A stretch of 64,000 nt of DNA from Fuerstiella marisgermanici (lineage in GTDB: Bacteria; Planctomycetota; Planctomycetia; Planctomycetales; Planctomycetaceae). The notes under the pieces are model-generated. The model made no database searches, was not told the DNA's origin, and saw nothing but the letters and a program-made list of their open reading frames with translations. The DNA lies in assembly GCF_001983935.1 (NCBI RefSeq), contig NZ_CP017641.1, positions 1,488,001 through 1,552,000 of the forward strand, read 5' to 3'. The position numbers and the translations under genes were made by a program. Every line of letters begins with the position of its first letter. The first letter of the stretch is position 1. Below, piece after piece: positions 27,553-36,853 of this stretch.

Positions 27553-28782
27553 ATGCCCAAGGTAGGAACCCCGCCCGCCGCCGTCCAGCCGAAGCCAACC
27601 AAGAAATCAAAGAAGACAAAGCTCAGCAAGCCACCGAAACCGTACAAGGACTTCCCATTGAGCCCCCACAACAGTGGCAAGTGGCAGAAAAAAATAAACG
27701 GGAAGATTTACTACTTCGGAAGATGGGGCCGAGTGATTGGCGGTCGACTTCGGCGAGTGGAGGGTGACGGCTGGCGAGAGGCTTTGGAACTCTACACTCA
27801 GCAGAGAGATGACCTATACGCCGGTCAAGCCACCACGGCCGACGGAGAGCAAATAAAACTTAAAGATGTCGCCAACCACTTTCTCACAGAGAAGGAGCGG
27901 CTGCTGGACTCGGGCGAACTGTCGAAACGAACGTTCAAAGAGTACAAAGAAACCTGCGACAGACTTATAGCGACATTTGGCTCGAATCGGTCAGTCTCCA
28001 CTTTGGCGCCGGGGGAATTCTCCAGACTGCGTGCATCAATTGCAGAGAGTTGGGGGCCAGTACGCCTTGGGAACGAGGTCGGACGAATTCGCGGGATATT
28101 CAAGTACGCCTACGAGGCCGACCTGATCGACAAGCCAGTTAAGTTTGGCCCGACGTTCAAGAAGCCAACGGCGAAGACCCTTCGCAAGCATCGGGCTGGT
28201 CAGCCAGAGAAGTTCTTCGAAGCCTGCGAGATCAATGCGATGCTGAAAGTCGCGTCGCCAGTGATGAAAGCGATGATCCTCCTCGGCGTGAACTGCGGCT
28301 TTGGTCCAACCGATTGCGGACTGTTGAAGAAAGAGGTTGTCGATTTAGACGGCGGTTTCATCGACTACGCAAGATCGAAGACAGGTGCGTTGCGGAGGAA
28401 CCCTCTTTGGCCCGAAACCATTGCGGCCATTCAAGGTGCAATGTCACCTGCAGACTCGGAACTCGTGTTTGTAACGTCGCAGGGTAATCCGTGGTCAAAC
28501 GGAACCGACCAGATGGTGTCCGGGCAAATGAGATTTGTGATGGAAGACGCCGATTGCTACGTTGCCGGTCGCGGACATTATGCGTTGCGGCATGTGTTGG
28601 AAACGATTGGCGGCGAGTCGAAAGACCAAGTGGCCGTAGACGCTCTTATGGGCCACATCGACAGCAGCGTGGCAGCGACGTATCGAGAACGCATCAGTGA
28701 CGAGCGGCTTGTCCAAGTTACTAGCTGCGTCAGGAATTGGCTCTTCGGAGAGGGTGGAGATCATGACCGACGTGTTCCCTGA
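27553..28782 (+). CDS. Tyrosine recombinase/integrase of planctomycete type
   Basis: About 409 residues from ATG 27553; a GTG at 27547 or ATG at 27499 is also possible, and GAGGAG lies just upstream. The N-terminus is basic (Lys/Pro-rich), followed by a SAM-like core-binding domain and a catalytic domain with HYALRH as box II, LMGH, and the nucleophile Tyr in ATYRERI. At the usual box I Arg position the sequence reads CGFGPTDC, with no Arg. The gene sits next to tRNA-Sec and heads a set of element genes (28763-33642), so it probably catalysed integration near this tRNA. Confidence 0.85.
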   Translation: MPKVGTPPAAVQPKPTKKSKKTKLSKPPKPYKDFPLSPHNSGKWQKKINGKIYYFGRWGRVIGGRLRRVEGDGWREALELYTQQRDDLYAGQATTADGEQIKLKDVANHFLTEKERLLDSGELSKRTFKEYKETCDRLIATFGSNRSVSTLAPGEFSRLRASIAESWGPVRLGNEVGRIRGIFKYAYEADLIDKPVKFGPTFKKPTAKTLRKHRAGQPEKFFEACEINAMLKVASPVMKAMILLGVNCGFGPTDCGLLKKEVVDLDGGFIDYARSKTGALRRNPLWPETIAAIQGAMSPADSELVFVTSQGNPWSNGTDQMVSGQMRFVMEDADCYVAGRGHYALRHVLETIGGESKDQVAVDALMGHIDSSVAATYRERISDERLVQVTSCVRNWLFGEGGDHDRRVP

Positions 28783-29329
28783 ATACGCAACTGTCGCAAT
28801 CTTGGAAGCAGACCTGCAAGCGTTGATGGTCCGCTGGGCGAGAGTGTTCCAATCAATCCCTGGAGACATTGAAGGCGTCTGTTCGATTTCCTTCAGGAAG
28901 ATGTCAGTCCAGGACCGCCGAGCGATTTACGAACTAGCAAGACTTGGATTGATCGCGGCCGAGGCCGATTGTGACGACCAATGCCTCTATCTTGATTCTG
29001 GCAGCAGTGAACTACACTCTTGGCTAATGGAAAACCTCGAAAGGCAACGAGCCGTTGACGCCCACTCATCGTCTACTTATGACGAGGGTGATGTGCAATC
29101 CACTAGCAGTAATGGTTGGCTCCGCCAAATCGATGTCGTGAAGGGCTTTGGCTGGGACGAGGGGGCGCACTCAAGGAAAGGCAGCATGCAAGTAAAACGT
29201 CTGTGCGAAACCGGTCACTTCGAGACCAATAACAAGAAGGGTAAGGGCAAGCGAATCTCGTTCGAAAGCGTAATGAAATACGCAAAAAACGAGAAGATCC
29301 AGTTCACACTCAACCTAGACATTGCGTAA
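28763..29329 (+). CDS. Hypothetical protein of the integrative element
   Basis: 188 residues from ATG 28763, overlapping the integrase stop by 20 bases, with GGTGGAG just upstream. The first part is helical. The C-terminus (WLRQIDVVKGFGWDEG onward) is basic and could bind DNA, as expected for an element-borne regulator or excisionase. I do not recognise a family. Transcription is probably coupled to the integrase; a terminator follows at about 29392. Confidence 0.65.
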   Translation: MTDVFPEYATVAILEADLQALMVRWARVFQSIPGDIEGVCSISFRKMSVQDRRAIYELARLGLIAAEADCDDQCLYLDSGSSELHSWLMENLERQRAVDAHSSSTYDEGDVQSTSSNGWLRQIDVVKGFGWDEGAHSRKGSMQVKRLCETGHFETNNKKGKGKRISFESVMKYAKNEKIQFTLNLDIA

Positions 29330-29391
29330 CCGCTTTGGAACGACCGCCATATTTCCCCAAAATTTCCCTGCATTAGTTAGCCTCGTGAAGT

Positions 29392-29413
29392 GCCCCTTCA
29401 TGGGGCTTTTTTT
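29392..29413 (+). terminator. Intrinsic terminator
   Basis: A GCCCC/GGGGC stem with loop TTCAT is followed by seven T, about 60 bases after the preceding gene. Confidence 0.7.
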
Positions 29414-29505
29414 GTGCCGTTACGTAACTTCACGTAACACCCAATTTTCATCCATCAGACTGGACCTCAGTAGGCAAGCGTTCCCAAACATTTTGGAGGC
29501 ACGAA

Positions 29506-29760
29506 ATGGCGACGAATACGGTGAGGCAAGTGATGGAAAAGTACGGTGTGGCACAGCACACAGTATTGGCTTGGATTAAGTCCGGTGAGTTGAAGGCGGT
29601 CAATGTTGGAGTGACGCCTTCACGAAAGAAGCCACGATGGCGGATTAGCGACGAGGCATTGGAGGAATTCGAGAAGGCAAGAACCAACAAGCAGCCGCAG
29701 AAGCCGACAGCAAATCGTCGTAACGCAGCCAACGAAAATGTGACGCAATACTACAAGTAG
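29506..29760 (+). CDS. Excisionase-like helix-turn-helix protein
   Basis: 84 residues with GGAGG upstream of ATG 29506. The N-terminal MerR/excisionase-type winged helix reads VAQHTVLAWIKSGELKAVNVG, followed by the usual RRISDEALEEF-like wing (here WRISDEALEEFEKAR) and a basic tail. Such proteins direct excision or regulate element genes. It lies between the integrase and the replication-type gene. Confidence 0.8.
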   Translation: MATNTVRQVMEKYGVAQHTVLAWIKSGELKAVNVGVTPSRKKPRWRISDEALEEFEKARTNKQPQKPTANRRNAANENVTQYYK

Positions 29761-29830
29761 ACCCATAGCCCCAAAAAGGCGGCCCCCTGAACTTTGGCAA
29801 GAGAAGGGAGACCACCTGAAAGGAAATCTG

Positions 29831-32608
29831 ATGCCAATTGTATCCGAACGACGTTCCGCAGCAACGAGACATCGGCGATTGCCACGAGAACTTTTGGAAT
29901 CGCTCAACCGTCGAAAGCGTTGCAAATTCCAACTCGTCAACGGCAGGGCGAATATGCTCGACGACCCGGAGTGGGATTGCGATGCCGCTGAACAGGAGTG
30001 CGATGATGAGGATGTTGATGACGATACTTGGGGAAGGCGAAAGCTGGAGTCTTCCGGCCTCAAAGCCAAGACGATCAGCGATGCTCAGATCACCGTGAAT
30101 TCTAGTACTGACCACTTAGACAGAATTCTCAATCGAGATGACGTGCGAAGTGCCGGCATCGTATTCCCCTTCTTCGATCTGTCAGCAAACCCAATCGAGT
30201 ACCATACCGTTAGATTTCGCGTTCCGCACCGCTTCGGGGGGAAGAAGCCGCGAGTCGCAAAGTACCTTTGCCCAACGGGCGAACCCAACCGCAGCTATTT
30301 TCCTCCAGATGCTATCGCTGCAATCAACGCCGGTGAGCCGCTGTTGATTACAGAGGGTATCTTGAAGGCCCTTGCGTCGACGCAAGCTGGTTGTCCCTGC
30401 ATCGGATTGATGGGCGTGTGGAATTGGATGGCTCCGCAAAGTGACGACGAGAAAAATCAAGACGCACCACGACGCCTCATCGCAGACCTCAGTCAAATAA
30501 GGTGGGAAGGCCGCGATGTCATAGTCATGTTCGACTTTGACAAGAAACGTAACAGCAAAGTCAACCTCGCAGCCGTGAGGCTGGCAGAAGTCCTCACTCG
30601 TCAAGGAGCGAATGCACGTATCTATACGCCGCCGAGAGCTGGGTCGGCAAGGGCAAAGAAGAACGGGATAGATGACTGGATTTGCCGCAGGGGCGAGGCC
30701 GAATTCGCAAACCGCGTGAAGGACATGTTTAGTTTACGACGATCGCAAACGATCGACGTCGTCCGCCGACAACGACAATCAACCAGACGCCACATGATGG
30801 AGCAAGATGAGGGTGGGATTTTCTTGGATCGATCCGCCACAGGTTCTGGCAAATCTCACATCGACACCGACACGATTCGTAGGCTGAATTTGGGCGAACG
30901 AGCACTCAACCTGCAGCCAACTCATGCCAATTGCCAAGAGGTTCTTGCCAGCGACCGACAACATGGCATTGAGGATTCCGCCGCATACCCCAAGCATGAC
31001 CCGGTCACGTGCCCCAATTTTTCGGATGCAAATAAAGCCCAACTACACGGTTTGAGTTTTCGATGGGCCGTGTGCCCCGACTGCAGCTATCGAAATTCGT
31101 GTCTATATCTGAGTCAGTGTGCAGAGGCCAAAGAGTCACTACACATGATCGCGACCCATAAGAGAGGCGAACTAACCATGCAACAAATAGCATCCGGTAC
31201 AAAGTACATCGCAATCCACGAAGACCCAATAGCGATGCTGAGACCTCAATATGTCGCTAAACGCGGACTCGCGACTATTGAGCAAATCGCACGAGAGGTC
31301 CTACAGAAAGTATGTGAAAACGATGTTGAGAAGCACTACTTTCAGAGAATGGCAGCGATAGCGAAAGATTTTGATGGCTACCGACGCCGTGCGATTAAAA
31401 CAGAGAACATTCCACTCCCAGAACGTGCCAAACACTGCCCGGCACGCAAGCGAATTGATCAATGCATCTGGGAGATCGTTCATGAGAAGTATGCCCTGAA
31501 TCGGGAGGCAATGCAGCTAGTTAGGTGCGCCACTGACGGACGCCTTGTGAGTCTCGTTGCTGCGGTCGACGAGTTTTTTGGCGTAGGTGGGAAGCGCAAG
31601 TTGACGCGTCGACTGGTCGGTAACTGTGCCACGCCCTTGCCTCGTCGAGCGAAAATCGTGATTAACGATGCTACGGCAAGTTTAAAGTCGCTTGCCGCCG
31701 CCACAGAACGTGAAATCCACGACATCACCCCAGAGGCAATTCCCCGTACCATCAATCCAACCGTCCAAATTCCAAGAGACGTTACACGGCGAGCATCTAG
31801 AGACTCCGTGGCCGATACGTTGCGAGGGATCATTCATGATATTCCGTATCAAAAAATTGGCTTGATCACTCACAAGAATCATCTTGACGACGGACTTATC
31901 CACTCTCTGGGGGAGGCATACCGTGATAGGGTGTCGACCTTCGACTGGTTCGGAGGCACTAAATCTCGTGGTAGCAATGAATGGTACAAAGATTGTGATT
32001 GCATGATCGTGCTCGGCACACCTCGCGTTGCGCCAGCCGCAATTCGTGAACACCTCATTCGACTGAATAAGCCATGGGCCGCAAGAATTCGCGCTGCCGC
32101 TGCCGGTTGGCCAACGAGGGAAAACGGAGGAACACTCGACGCTTGGCTTGGCAAGGACGAATCAGGCCAACCAAGGGTGGTAAGGACTGGACACTATGCA
32201 GACCACGATTGGCACGATGCGTACACGGACTTAGTCACGGCCCAACTGAAGCAAGCAATAGGGCGTGCGAGAGGGTGTCTAACAGATGGAATTCGGTGCT
32301 ATGTCGTTTCGACGGAGAACATCTGCTGTTCGGACCCGCAAACGTCGCTAATGGGGGCTGGCGCGTTCGCGTCAGACGGCCCGCAAGCCTTCTTGTCAAA
32401 ATTTCCGCTTCCTCCATTAAAACTAGCTGATGTGGCGATTCTGGACCACTTAAAAAACGGGGACAGCTCGGTGCCAGTTCCGACGCGAGAACTGGCGGCT
32501 GTGCTTGGGGTCGCCGAATCTACCTGTCGGGAGCGTCTTCAAAAACTTGAGAAGGCGGGGCGTGTACGAAGAGTTGGCCAGCGAAAAGGGTGGATTGCTT
32601 CTTCGTGA
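29831..32608 (+). CDS. Toprim (DUF3854-like) and helicase-like replication protein
   Basis: 925 residues; AAAGGA precedes ATG 29831. A Toprim/DUF3854-like region near 165-240 shows LLITEGILKALAS and VIVMFDFD. A P-loop ATGSGKSH follows near 337-344. A Cys cluster (CPNF...CPDCSYRNSC...C, about 394-430) may bind zinc or an iron-sulfur cluster. Downstream are a DEAD-like ATPase remainder and a C-terminal winged helix (ELAAVLGVAESTCRERLQKL). The layout suits a primase/helicase that replicates an excised mobile element. No classic primase polymerase domain is recognised. Confidence 0.75.
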   Translation: MPIVSERRSAATRHRRLPRELLESLNRRKRCKFQLVNGRANMLDDPEWDCDAAEQECDDEDVDDDTWGRRKLESSGLKAKTISDAQITVNSSTDHLDRILNRDDVRSAGIVFPFFDLSANPIEYHTVRFRVPHRFGGKKPRVAKYLCPTGEPNRSYFPPDAIAAINAGEPLLITEGILKALASTQAGCPCIGLMGVWNWMAPQSDDEKNQDAPRRLIADLSQIRWEGRDVIVMFDFDKKRNSKVNLAAVRLAEVLTRQGANARIYTPPRAGSARAKKNGIDDWICRRGEAEFANRVKDMFSLRRSQTIDVVRRQRQSTRRHMMEQDEGGIFLDRSATGSGKSHIDTDTIRRLNLGERALNLQPTHANCQEVLASDRQHGIEDSAAYPKHDPVTCPNFSDANKAQLHGLSFRWAVCPDCSYRNSCLYLSQCAEAKESLHMIATHKRGELTMQQIASGTKYIAIHEDPIAMLRPQYVAKRGLATIEQIAREVLQKVCENDVEKHYFQRMAAIAKDFDGYRRRAIKTENIPLPERAKHCPARKRIDQCIWEIVHEKYALNREAMQLVRCATDGRLVSLVAAVDEFFGVGGKRKLTRRLVGNCATPLPRRAKIVINDATASLKSLAAATEREIHDITPEAIPRTINPTVQIPRDVTRRASRDSVADTLRGIIHDIPYQKIGLITHKNHLDDGLIHSLGEAYRDRVSTFDWFGGTKSRGSNEWYKDCDCMIVLGTPRVAPAAIREHLIRLNKPWAARIRAAAAGWPTRENGGTLDAWLGKDESGQPRVVRTGHYADHDWHDAYTDLVTAQLKQAIGRARGCLTDGIRCYVVSTENICCSDPQTSLMGAGAFASDGPQAFLSKFPLPPLKLADVAILDHLKNGDSSVPVPTRELAAVLGVAESTCRERLQKLEKAGRVRRVGQRKGWIASS

Positions 32609-33042
32609 GAGCCCGCGTAACGACGGGTTTTCCTAAAGGTAATCTATTAGGAGAACCCGTCGATATTCCGACACCGGACAGATCGCCCCTAAGTGTGAGC
32701 ATCCCAAGTCAGCTCTATTAGTGAAGGTAAATGACGGAATACCGATTTCGGGGGCTGAGGCAATCACTCTGTATGGCGGTGACAGACCGTTCGATCGGTG
32801 TCGTCGCACAGCCTTCACCACACTTTCCGTCACCGCTGGGCAAGGCGTACTTGCGGCGGGCTCCAGCATGCACACCGCGGTCGCTGATGCGTGGAGATGC
32901 TGCCGACGTCCCACCGATAGTAACGTTTAGGGTCTAGGCCATCGAGATCTCCGAATTCGCCAGAATTGCGCCTAATTTGGACGCCGTCGCCGTATCGTTT
33001 AGGGTACACTCTATTCGATACTAACAAGTTGGAGAGAACGAG
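32609..33042. other. Intergenic region before the serine recombinase
   Basis: Apart from the hairpin at 32621-32662 nothing is identified. Short open frames here lack protein-like features. The region could hold a recombination or replication site of the element. Confidence 0.4.
32621..32662 (+). terminator. Hairpin after the Toprim/helicase gene
   Basis: A 15-base stem (CGACGGGTTTTCCTA and its near complement) with a 12-base loop begins 13 bases after the stop codon. No T run follows, so it may be a factor-assisted terminator or an RNA-stabilising hairpin. Confidence 0.5.
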
Positions 33043-33642
33043 ATGCCGAAAGTGTCCAATACAGTGGCTTGCTACGTCCGGGTTTCAACCGTCGGCCAAA
33101 ACGAGGCTGGGCAGAAGGAGGAAATCAAGCGGTGGTTGCAAGGGAACGGCGTCGATCCGAAGGTCGTTGTTTGGTACGTCGATAAGATGTCCGGAGACAA
33201 TATGGCACGTCCATCGTTCAAGAGGATGCAGGCAGACATATTTGCAGGCGAGATTTCGACAGTCGTTATCTACAAACTCGATCGCCTTTCTCGAAAGATT
33301 CGCGACGGGATCGACGCGTTGTGTGCATGGTGTGACAAGGGGCTTCGCGTCGTCTCTGTCACTCAGCAGATCGACTTCAGCGGAACTGTTGGGCAGATCA
33401 TCGCCGCCGTCCTTCTTGGTGTCGCCCAGATGGAGCAGGAGAACCGGCGAGAACGCCAAGCCGTCGGCATCGCTGTGGCGAAGAAGCAGGGGAAATACAA
33501 GGGACGTAGGTCTGGTACGACGAAAGCCGCACCGGAGAGAGCCGTGGAACTTCGCGAGAAAGGCCTGAGACCTGAAGAGATCGCCTCTGCTCTGGGTGTT
33601 TCTCGGAACACGGTATTCCGCTACTTTCGGGAAGCAAGTTAA
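33043..33642 (+). CDS. Serine recombinase (resolvase/invertase family)
   Basis: 199 residues; GGAGAG precedes ATG 33043. The catalytic Ser lies in CYVRVST, with conserved YKLDRLSR and the E-helix region (QIIAAVLLGVAQMEQENRRERQ in part). A C-terminal helix-turn-helix reads EEIASALGVSRNTVFRYF. It probably resolves or inverts DNA between short sites and is the last recognisable gene of the element beginning at the tRNA-Sec. Confidence 0.93.
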   Translation: MPKVSNTVACYVRVSTVGQNEAGQKEEIKRWLQGNGVDPKVVVWYVDKMSGDNMARPSFKRMQADIFAGEISTVVIYKLDRLSRKIRDGIDALCAWCDKGLRVVSVTQQIDFSGTVGQIIAAVLLGVAQMEQENRRERQAVGIAVAKKQGKYKGRRSGTTKAAPERAVELREKGLRPEEIASALGVSRNTVFRYFREAS

Positions 33643-33753
33643 CTTCTCAACCAAGTGGCCCCGCTCGGGCCAAGTCAAATTTTCCTCAGAGAGATGGTGC
33701 CCAAAACTCATACCACACAGCTGCCTGGCAGCCCTATGAGACTGGTTGAATGC

Positions 33754-35044
33754 CAGGGCCAGCGCGCACTTTGGGCAATTTAGGCTGGCGCGACAAGTGA
33801 GTATTGGTTAGTCTTTTCGTGTCGTAACATCGGACTTCACGAGGAGAGGACAAGAGATGTCGACAGTTGAACTGGCGGTCACCCAGGAGCTGACAGGAAA
33901 CATTGTTCATTACTTTGATCAATTGAAAGACCCGCGTTCCAACATCAATCGTCTGCATCTGCTTGGTGATGTGATTGTGATCGCCATTTGCGGAGTGCTG
34001 GCCAACGCCGACGGCCCCAGTGCGATTGCGGAATGGGCGCGACTGAATGCCGATGGCCTGCAGAAACACCTGGCACTTCCGCATGGCATTCCGAAAAAAG
34101 ATACGTACCGGCGCGTCCTTTCTCTCCTGAAGCCGAACGACTTTCAAGCGTGCTTCGTGCAATGGATTGAATCGCTGGAAGGACTTTCCGACGAACAGAA
34201 AGAAGGCTACAGAAAACAGATTGCGATTGATGGCAAAGCACTCCGTCGATCACATGACAAAAAGAATGGGCTGGGTGCGTTGTTCATCGTGAGTGCGTGG
34301 GCTTCTGATCAGGGGATTTCTCTGGGACAGGTGGCGACGGAAGAGAAGTCGAACGAGATCACCGCGATCCCGAAATTACTGAACGAAATCAATATCGATG
34401 AGGCGATCATTACGATTGACGCAGCGGGTTGTCAAAAAAACATTGCGCAGCAGATCGTGTCTGGCAATGCAGACTATGTGTTAGCCCTGAAAGGCAACCA
34501 ACCGAAACTCTATGAGGTCGTGCAGAAGTTTTTTCTCGATCACCTGGAGGATGACTTCGCTCGCTGTCCCGTCAGTCGCTATGAAGAAACAGAGAAGGGA
34601 CACGGTCGGCAGGAACAGAGAATCTACTATCAGGCGACCGTGCCTGTCGATTTTGACGTGGGCCACAAATGGGCCGGACTCAAGACCATCGGAACGGCGA
34701 TCCGAATGTACGAGCAGGACGGCATTCATCATTCTGACGTTCGCTACTACATCAGCAGTCTGCGTCGCAAAGGCGAGCTGTTCGCAACAACGGTTCGTGG
34801 TCACTGGGCCATAGAAAACACGCTGCACTGGAGTCTCGACATGACCTACCGCGAGGATGAGAGTCGAGTCCGAAACCGAATCTTCGCGAACAATTTGTCA
34901 TGGCTCAGACGACTCACACTCAGCCTCATCAAGAAACATCCTGGCAAACAAAGCAACGTCATGAAAAGAAGAATGGCCGGATGGAACATTGACTATTTGA
35001 TGCAAATCCTTACCGGCAAAACAACTTAGTATGCGCTGGCCCTG
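33754..35044 (+). mobile_element. ISAs1-family insertion sequence (1,291 bp)
   Basis: Terminal repeats CAGGGCCAGCGC and GCGCTGGCCCTG. A 9-bp target duplication GTTGAATGC lies at 33745-33753 and 35045-35053. It sits between the serine recombinase and the receiver-hydrolase gene and interrupts no recognisable gene. Confidence 0.93.
33857..35029 (+). CDS. ISAs1-family transposase
   Basis: 390 residues matching the ISAs1/H-repeat family: N-terminal YFDQLKDPRS and DVIVIAICGVLANADG, the catalytic IAIDGKALRRSHDK, TIDAAGCQKNIA as the second acidic region, and the C-terminal VRGHWAIENTLHWSLDMTY with the catalytic Glu. GAGGAGAGG lies before ATG 33857. It is intact and probably active. Confidence 0.95.
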   Translation: MSTVELAVTQELTGNIVHYFDQLKDPRSNINRLHLLGDVIVIAICGVLANADGPSAIAEWARLNADGLQKHLALPHGIPKKDTYRRVLSLLKPNDFQACFVQWIESLEGLSDEQKEGYRKQIAIDGKALRRSHDKKNGLGALFIVSAWASDQGISLGQVATEEKSNEITAIPKLLNEINIDEAIITIDAAGCQKNIAQQIVSGNADYVLALKGNQPKLYEVVQKFFLDHLEDDFARCPVSRYEETEKGHGRQEQRIYYQATVPVDFDVGHKWAGLKTIGTAIRMYEQDGIHHSDVRYYISSLRRKGELFATTVRGHWAIENTLHWSLDMTYREDESRVRNRIFANNLSWLRRLTLSLIKKHPGKQSNVMKRRMAGWNIDYLMQILTGKTT

Positions 35045-35277
35045 GTTGAATGCACAGAAGAAATTGTGAATGCAATCGGTATATTGTGAAGCACAAACTT
35101 CCGCCACCTTCGAAATATGGCCACCTACAAATGCTTAGCGAAGTCTGCCCCTGCAGGTGCGATGAATTACCCGAACGTTAGCTGCCGTCGCGAATCTGAA
35201 ATCAGTGAAATGGCTTCGACACCATCTAACCAAGTAAGCAACCCAAATCACGACGACACCCATAGGTATTACAGGAA

Positions 35278-36447
35278 TCAAGGCGGTGAGAAAAATAAAT
35301 AAATCGCCGCCGCTAGCAGAAACATAATTAGCCAAACTGGAACTACGTCTATGACAATTGTGAACTTTGGTAAATTCTTCCGCGACTCCACCTCGCTTTT
35401 GACGACCTCCCCAGACTTCATGAAGGGAATCCAGTACTTCTCGATAAATACGGAATCCATGAAAAGTCCATGCCCGCCATCGTGAAAACGATCGTATACA
35501 CTTGCACTGCCCGCTCCGTTCGTCCCAATCGCCCCGTAACCTAGGGACTTCGCAAAAACTGGCCAGAAATCAGCATTTCCACAGTCGTTTATGATGTATT
35601 CAGACTTCCGTGGATTGTCATCGTCCCCTATCCGAGACTGCACTAAGGACCAATTGAAATCCTGTTTCACAACTGATCCACACAGAACGATCCGAAAAAA
35701 CTTCACGTGCGGATCGCATAACATCAGCCTCGTTATTAAATGGGTACCAAAACTATGTGCAATGACTGAAACTTTCGCGTTGGGATACTGCGATCTAATG
35801 TTGGCATATTCTTCAGCGACACGTTTGAGAGGCTTTTTGCCAAAGTCCAACAGACGCGTGGAAGCGACAAATCGCAGTAAACTAAATCGACCATACTTCA
35901 ATGTCACTGCTGTCAAGCTTGCGTCAGCTTCTAACAGCCTTTTTACGGTTGATTGCCAACTCCCGAAATCTCTGATCCCGTGCACGACCATCACGACGTG
36001 CTTTGGGCTCTGATCCACGTCCGGAGTCACTTTGTGCACATGTTCCAGTACCCGTGACAACGTATCCGACCAGACGGTGCTTGACTCATCATACTTGGTG
36101 ATAGTCCAGCCGTGACCTGAAAATTCAGCCTGAAGACTATCCTTGGCTGCATCGTAAGCAGTGAGGCCAAAGATAAAACGCGGAGTCTTAAGCCTTGGCC
36201 CCTTGCCACACAAACTCCGAAAGAGAGAAGTTGCAAGCCCATCTTCTGAAACTCCCCCTCGCTCACGAGGTATCAGTAGATCCAGAACCAACAAGTCGAC
36301 TTGATTGTTCTCCAACCTTTCGCACGCGTCTACAAAGCAAGTGACCTCCTCAAGTTCACATCGTGATTCGCCAAGCGCATCCAAGATTGTTTTTCGAACC
36401 CGCAACCTTTTCGCTTCATTGTCTTCGACCACTAGAACCTTAATCAT
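35278..36447 (-). CDS. Receiver domain fused to alpha/beta-hydrolase with C-terminal membrane anchor (DtcC-like effector)
   Basis: 389 residues from ATG 36447, whose start overlaps the stop of the upstream receiver gene by 8 bases; a GTG at 36453 is possible. An N-terminal receiver domain has acidic E8/D9, phosphoacceptor D56 in LLVLDLLIP, T96 and K118. A serine-hydrolase domain follows (VVHGIRD near 154-160, nucleophile Ser232 in AHSFGTH, likely His326 in DGGHGLF). A single hydrophobic helix at 365-386 ends the protein. Receiver-effector fusions downstream of a lone receiver and a large kinase define Detocs; here the effector would be a lipase- or esterase-like hydrolase at the membrane. The gene is intact although its sensor is broken. 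Confidence 0.85.
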   Translation of the reverse strand: MIKVLVVEDNEAKRLRVRKTILDALGESRCELEEVTCFVDACERLENNQVDLLVLDLLIPRERGGVSEDGLATSLFRSLCGKGPRLKTPRFIFGLTAYDAAKDSLQAEFSGHGWTITKYDESSTVWSDTLSRVLEHVHKVTPDVDQSPKHVVMVVHGIRDFGSWQSTVKRLLEADASLTAVTLKYGRFSLLRFVASTRLLDFGKKPLKRVAEEYANIRSQYPNAKVSVIAHSFGTHLITRLMLCDPHVKFFRIVLCGSVVKQDFNWSLVQSRIGDDDNPRKSEYIINDCGNADFWPVFAKSLGYGAIGTNGAGSASVYDRFHDGGHGLFMDSVFIEKYWIPFMKSGEVVKSEVESRKNLPKFTIVIDVVPVWLIMFLLAAAIYLFFSPP

Positions 36448-36739
36448 GGGCACTTATGAGTCCTCGCTCTCGAAATATATGAGCAAGCTCCGACTGCCAG
36501 TCGACCTTCGAGGGGTGGTAGTATACGGTGCCCATGTAGCTTGGTGACGAATGACTGGCAAGCTCTTCCCTCAATTCCGCCAATGTCATCTTTTCTTCGT
36601 CTCGTCCGAATTCAGTCCATTGCGTAACGATGGCAACCGGAATTTCGATCCTCTTTCGGTGGAGTTCGCGAAGTATGTCTCTACCAGCAAAGAAAAACGT
36701 ATCACTGGTAGGATCTTCTTTAGTTACGTCGAAGTTCGG
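36440..36739 (-). pseudogene. Stand-alone receiver protein, C-terminal fragment (DtcB-like)
   Basis: Second part of the response-regulator gene starting at 40082. Removing the IS66 element and one copy of AAGTTCGG joins the halves exactly in frame, giving 155 residues. The fragment encodes the rest of the receiver fold, including VAIVTQWTEFG, the conserved Thr region. Its stop overlaps the start of the receiver-hydrolase gene. Confidence 0.88.
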
Positions 36740-36853
36740 GTGTCTTTGCGGTAAGCGTGCAAATCTCGATTTTTGTCGCTGGGGCTGTGAGCGGGGCTGG
36801 GGAAGCCGGTCAGGTGGCCGTCGCAACGCAGCCACTGGCAGCCGCGGACCGGT

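Noticed and set aside
33643-33753. In-frame continuation after the serine recombinase stop, open to and across the ISAs1 site
   Set aside because: It is short, has no start signal or recognisable product, and could be chance.
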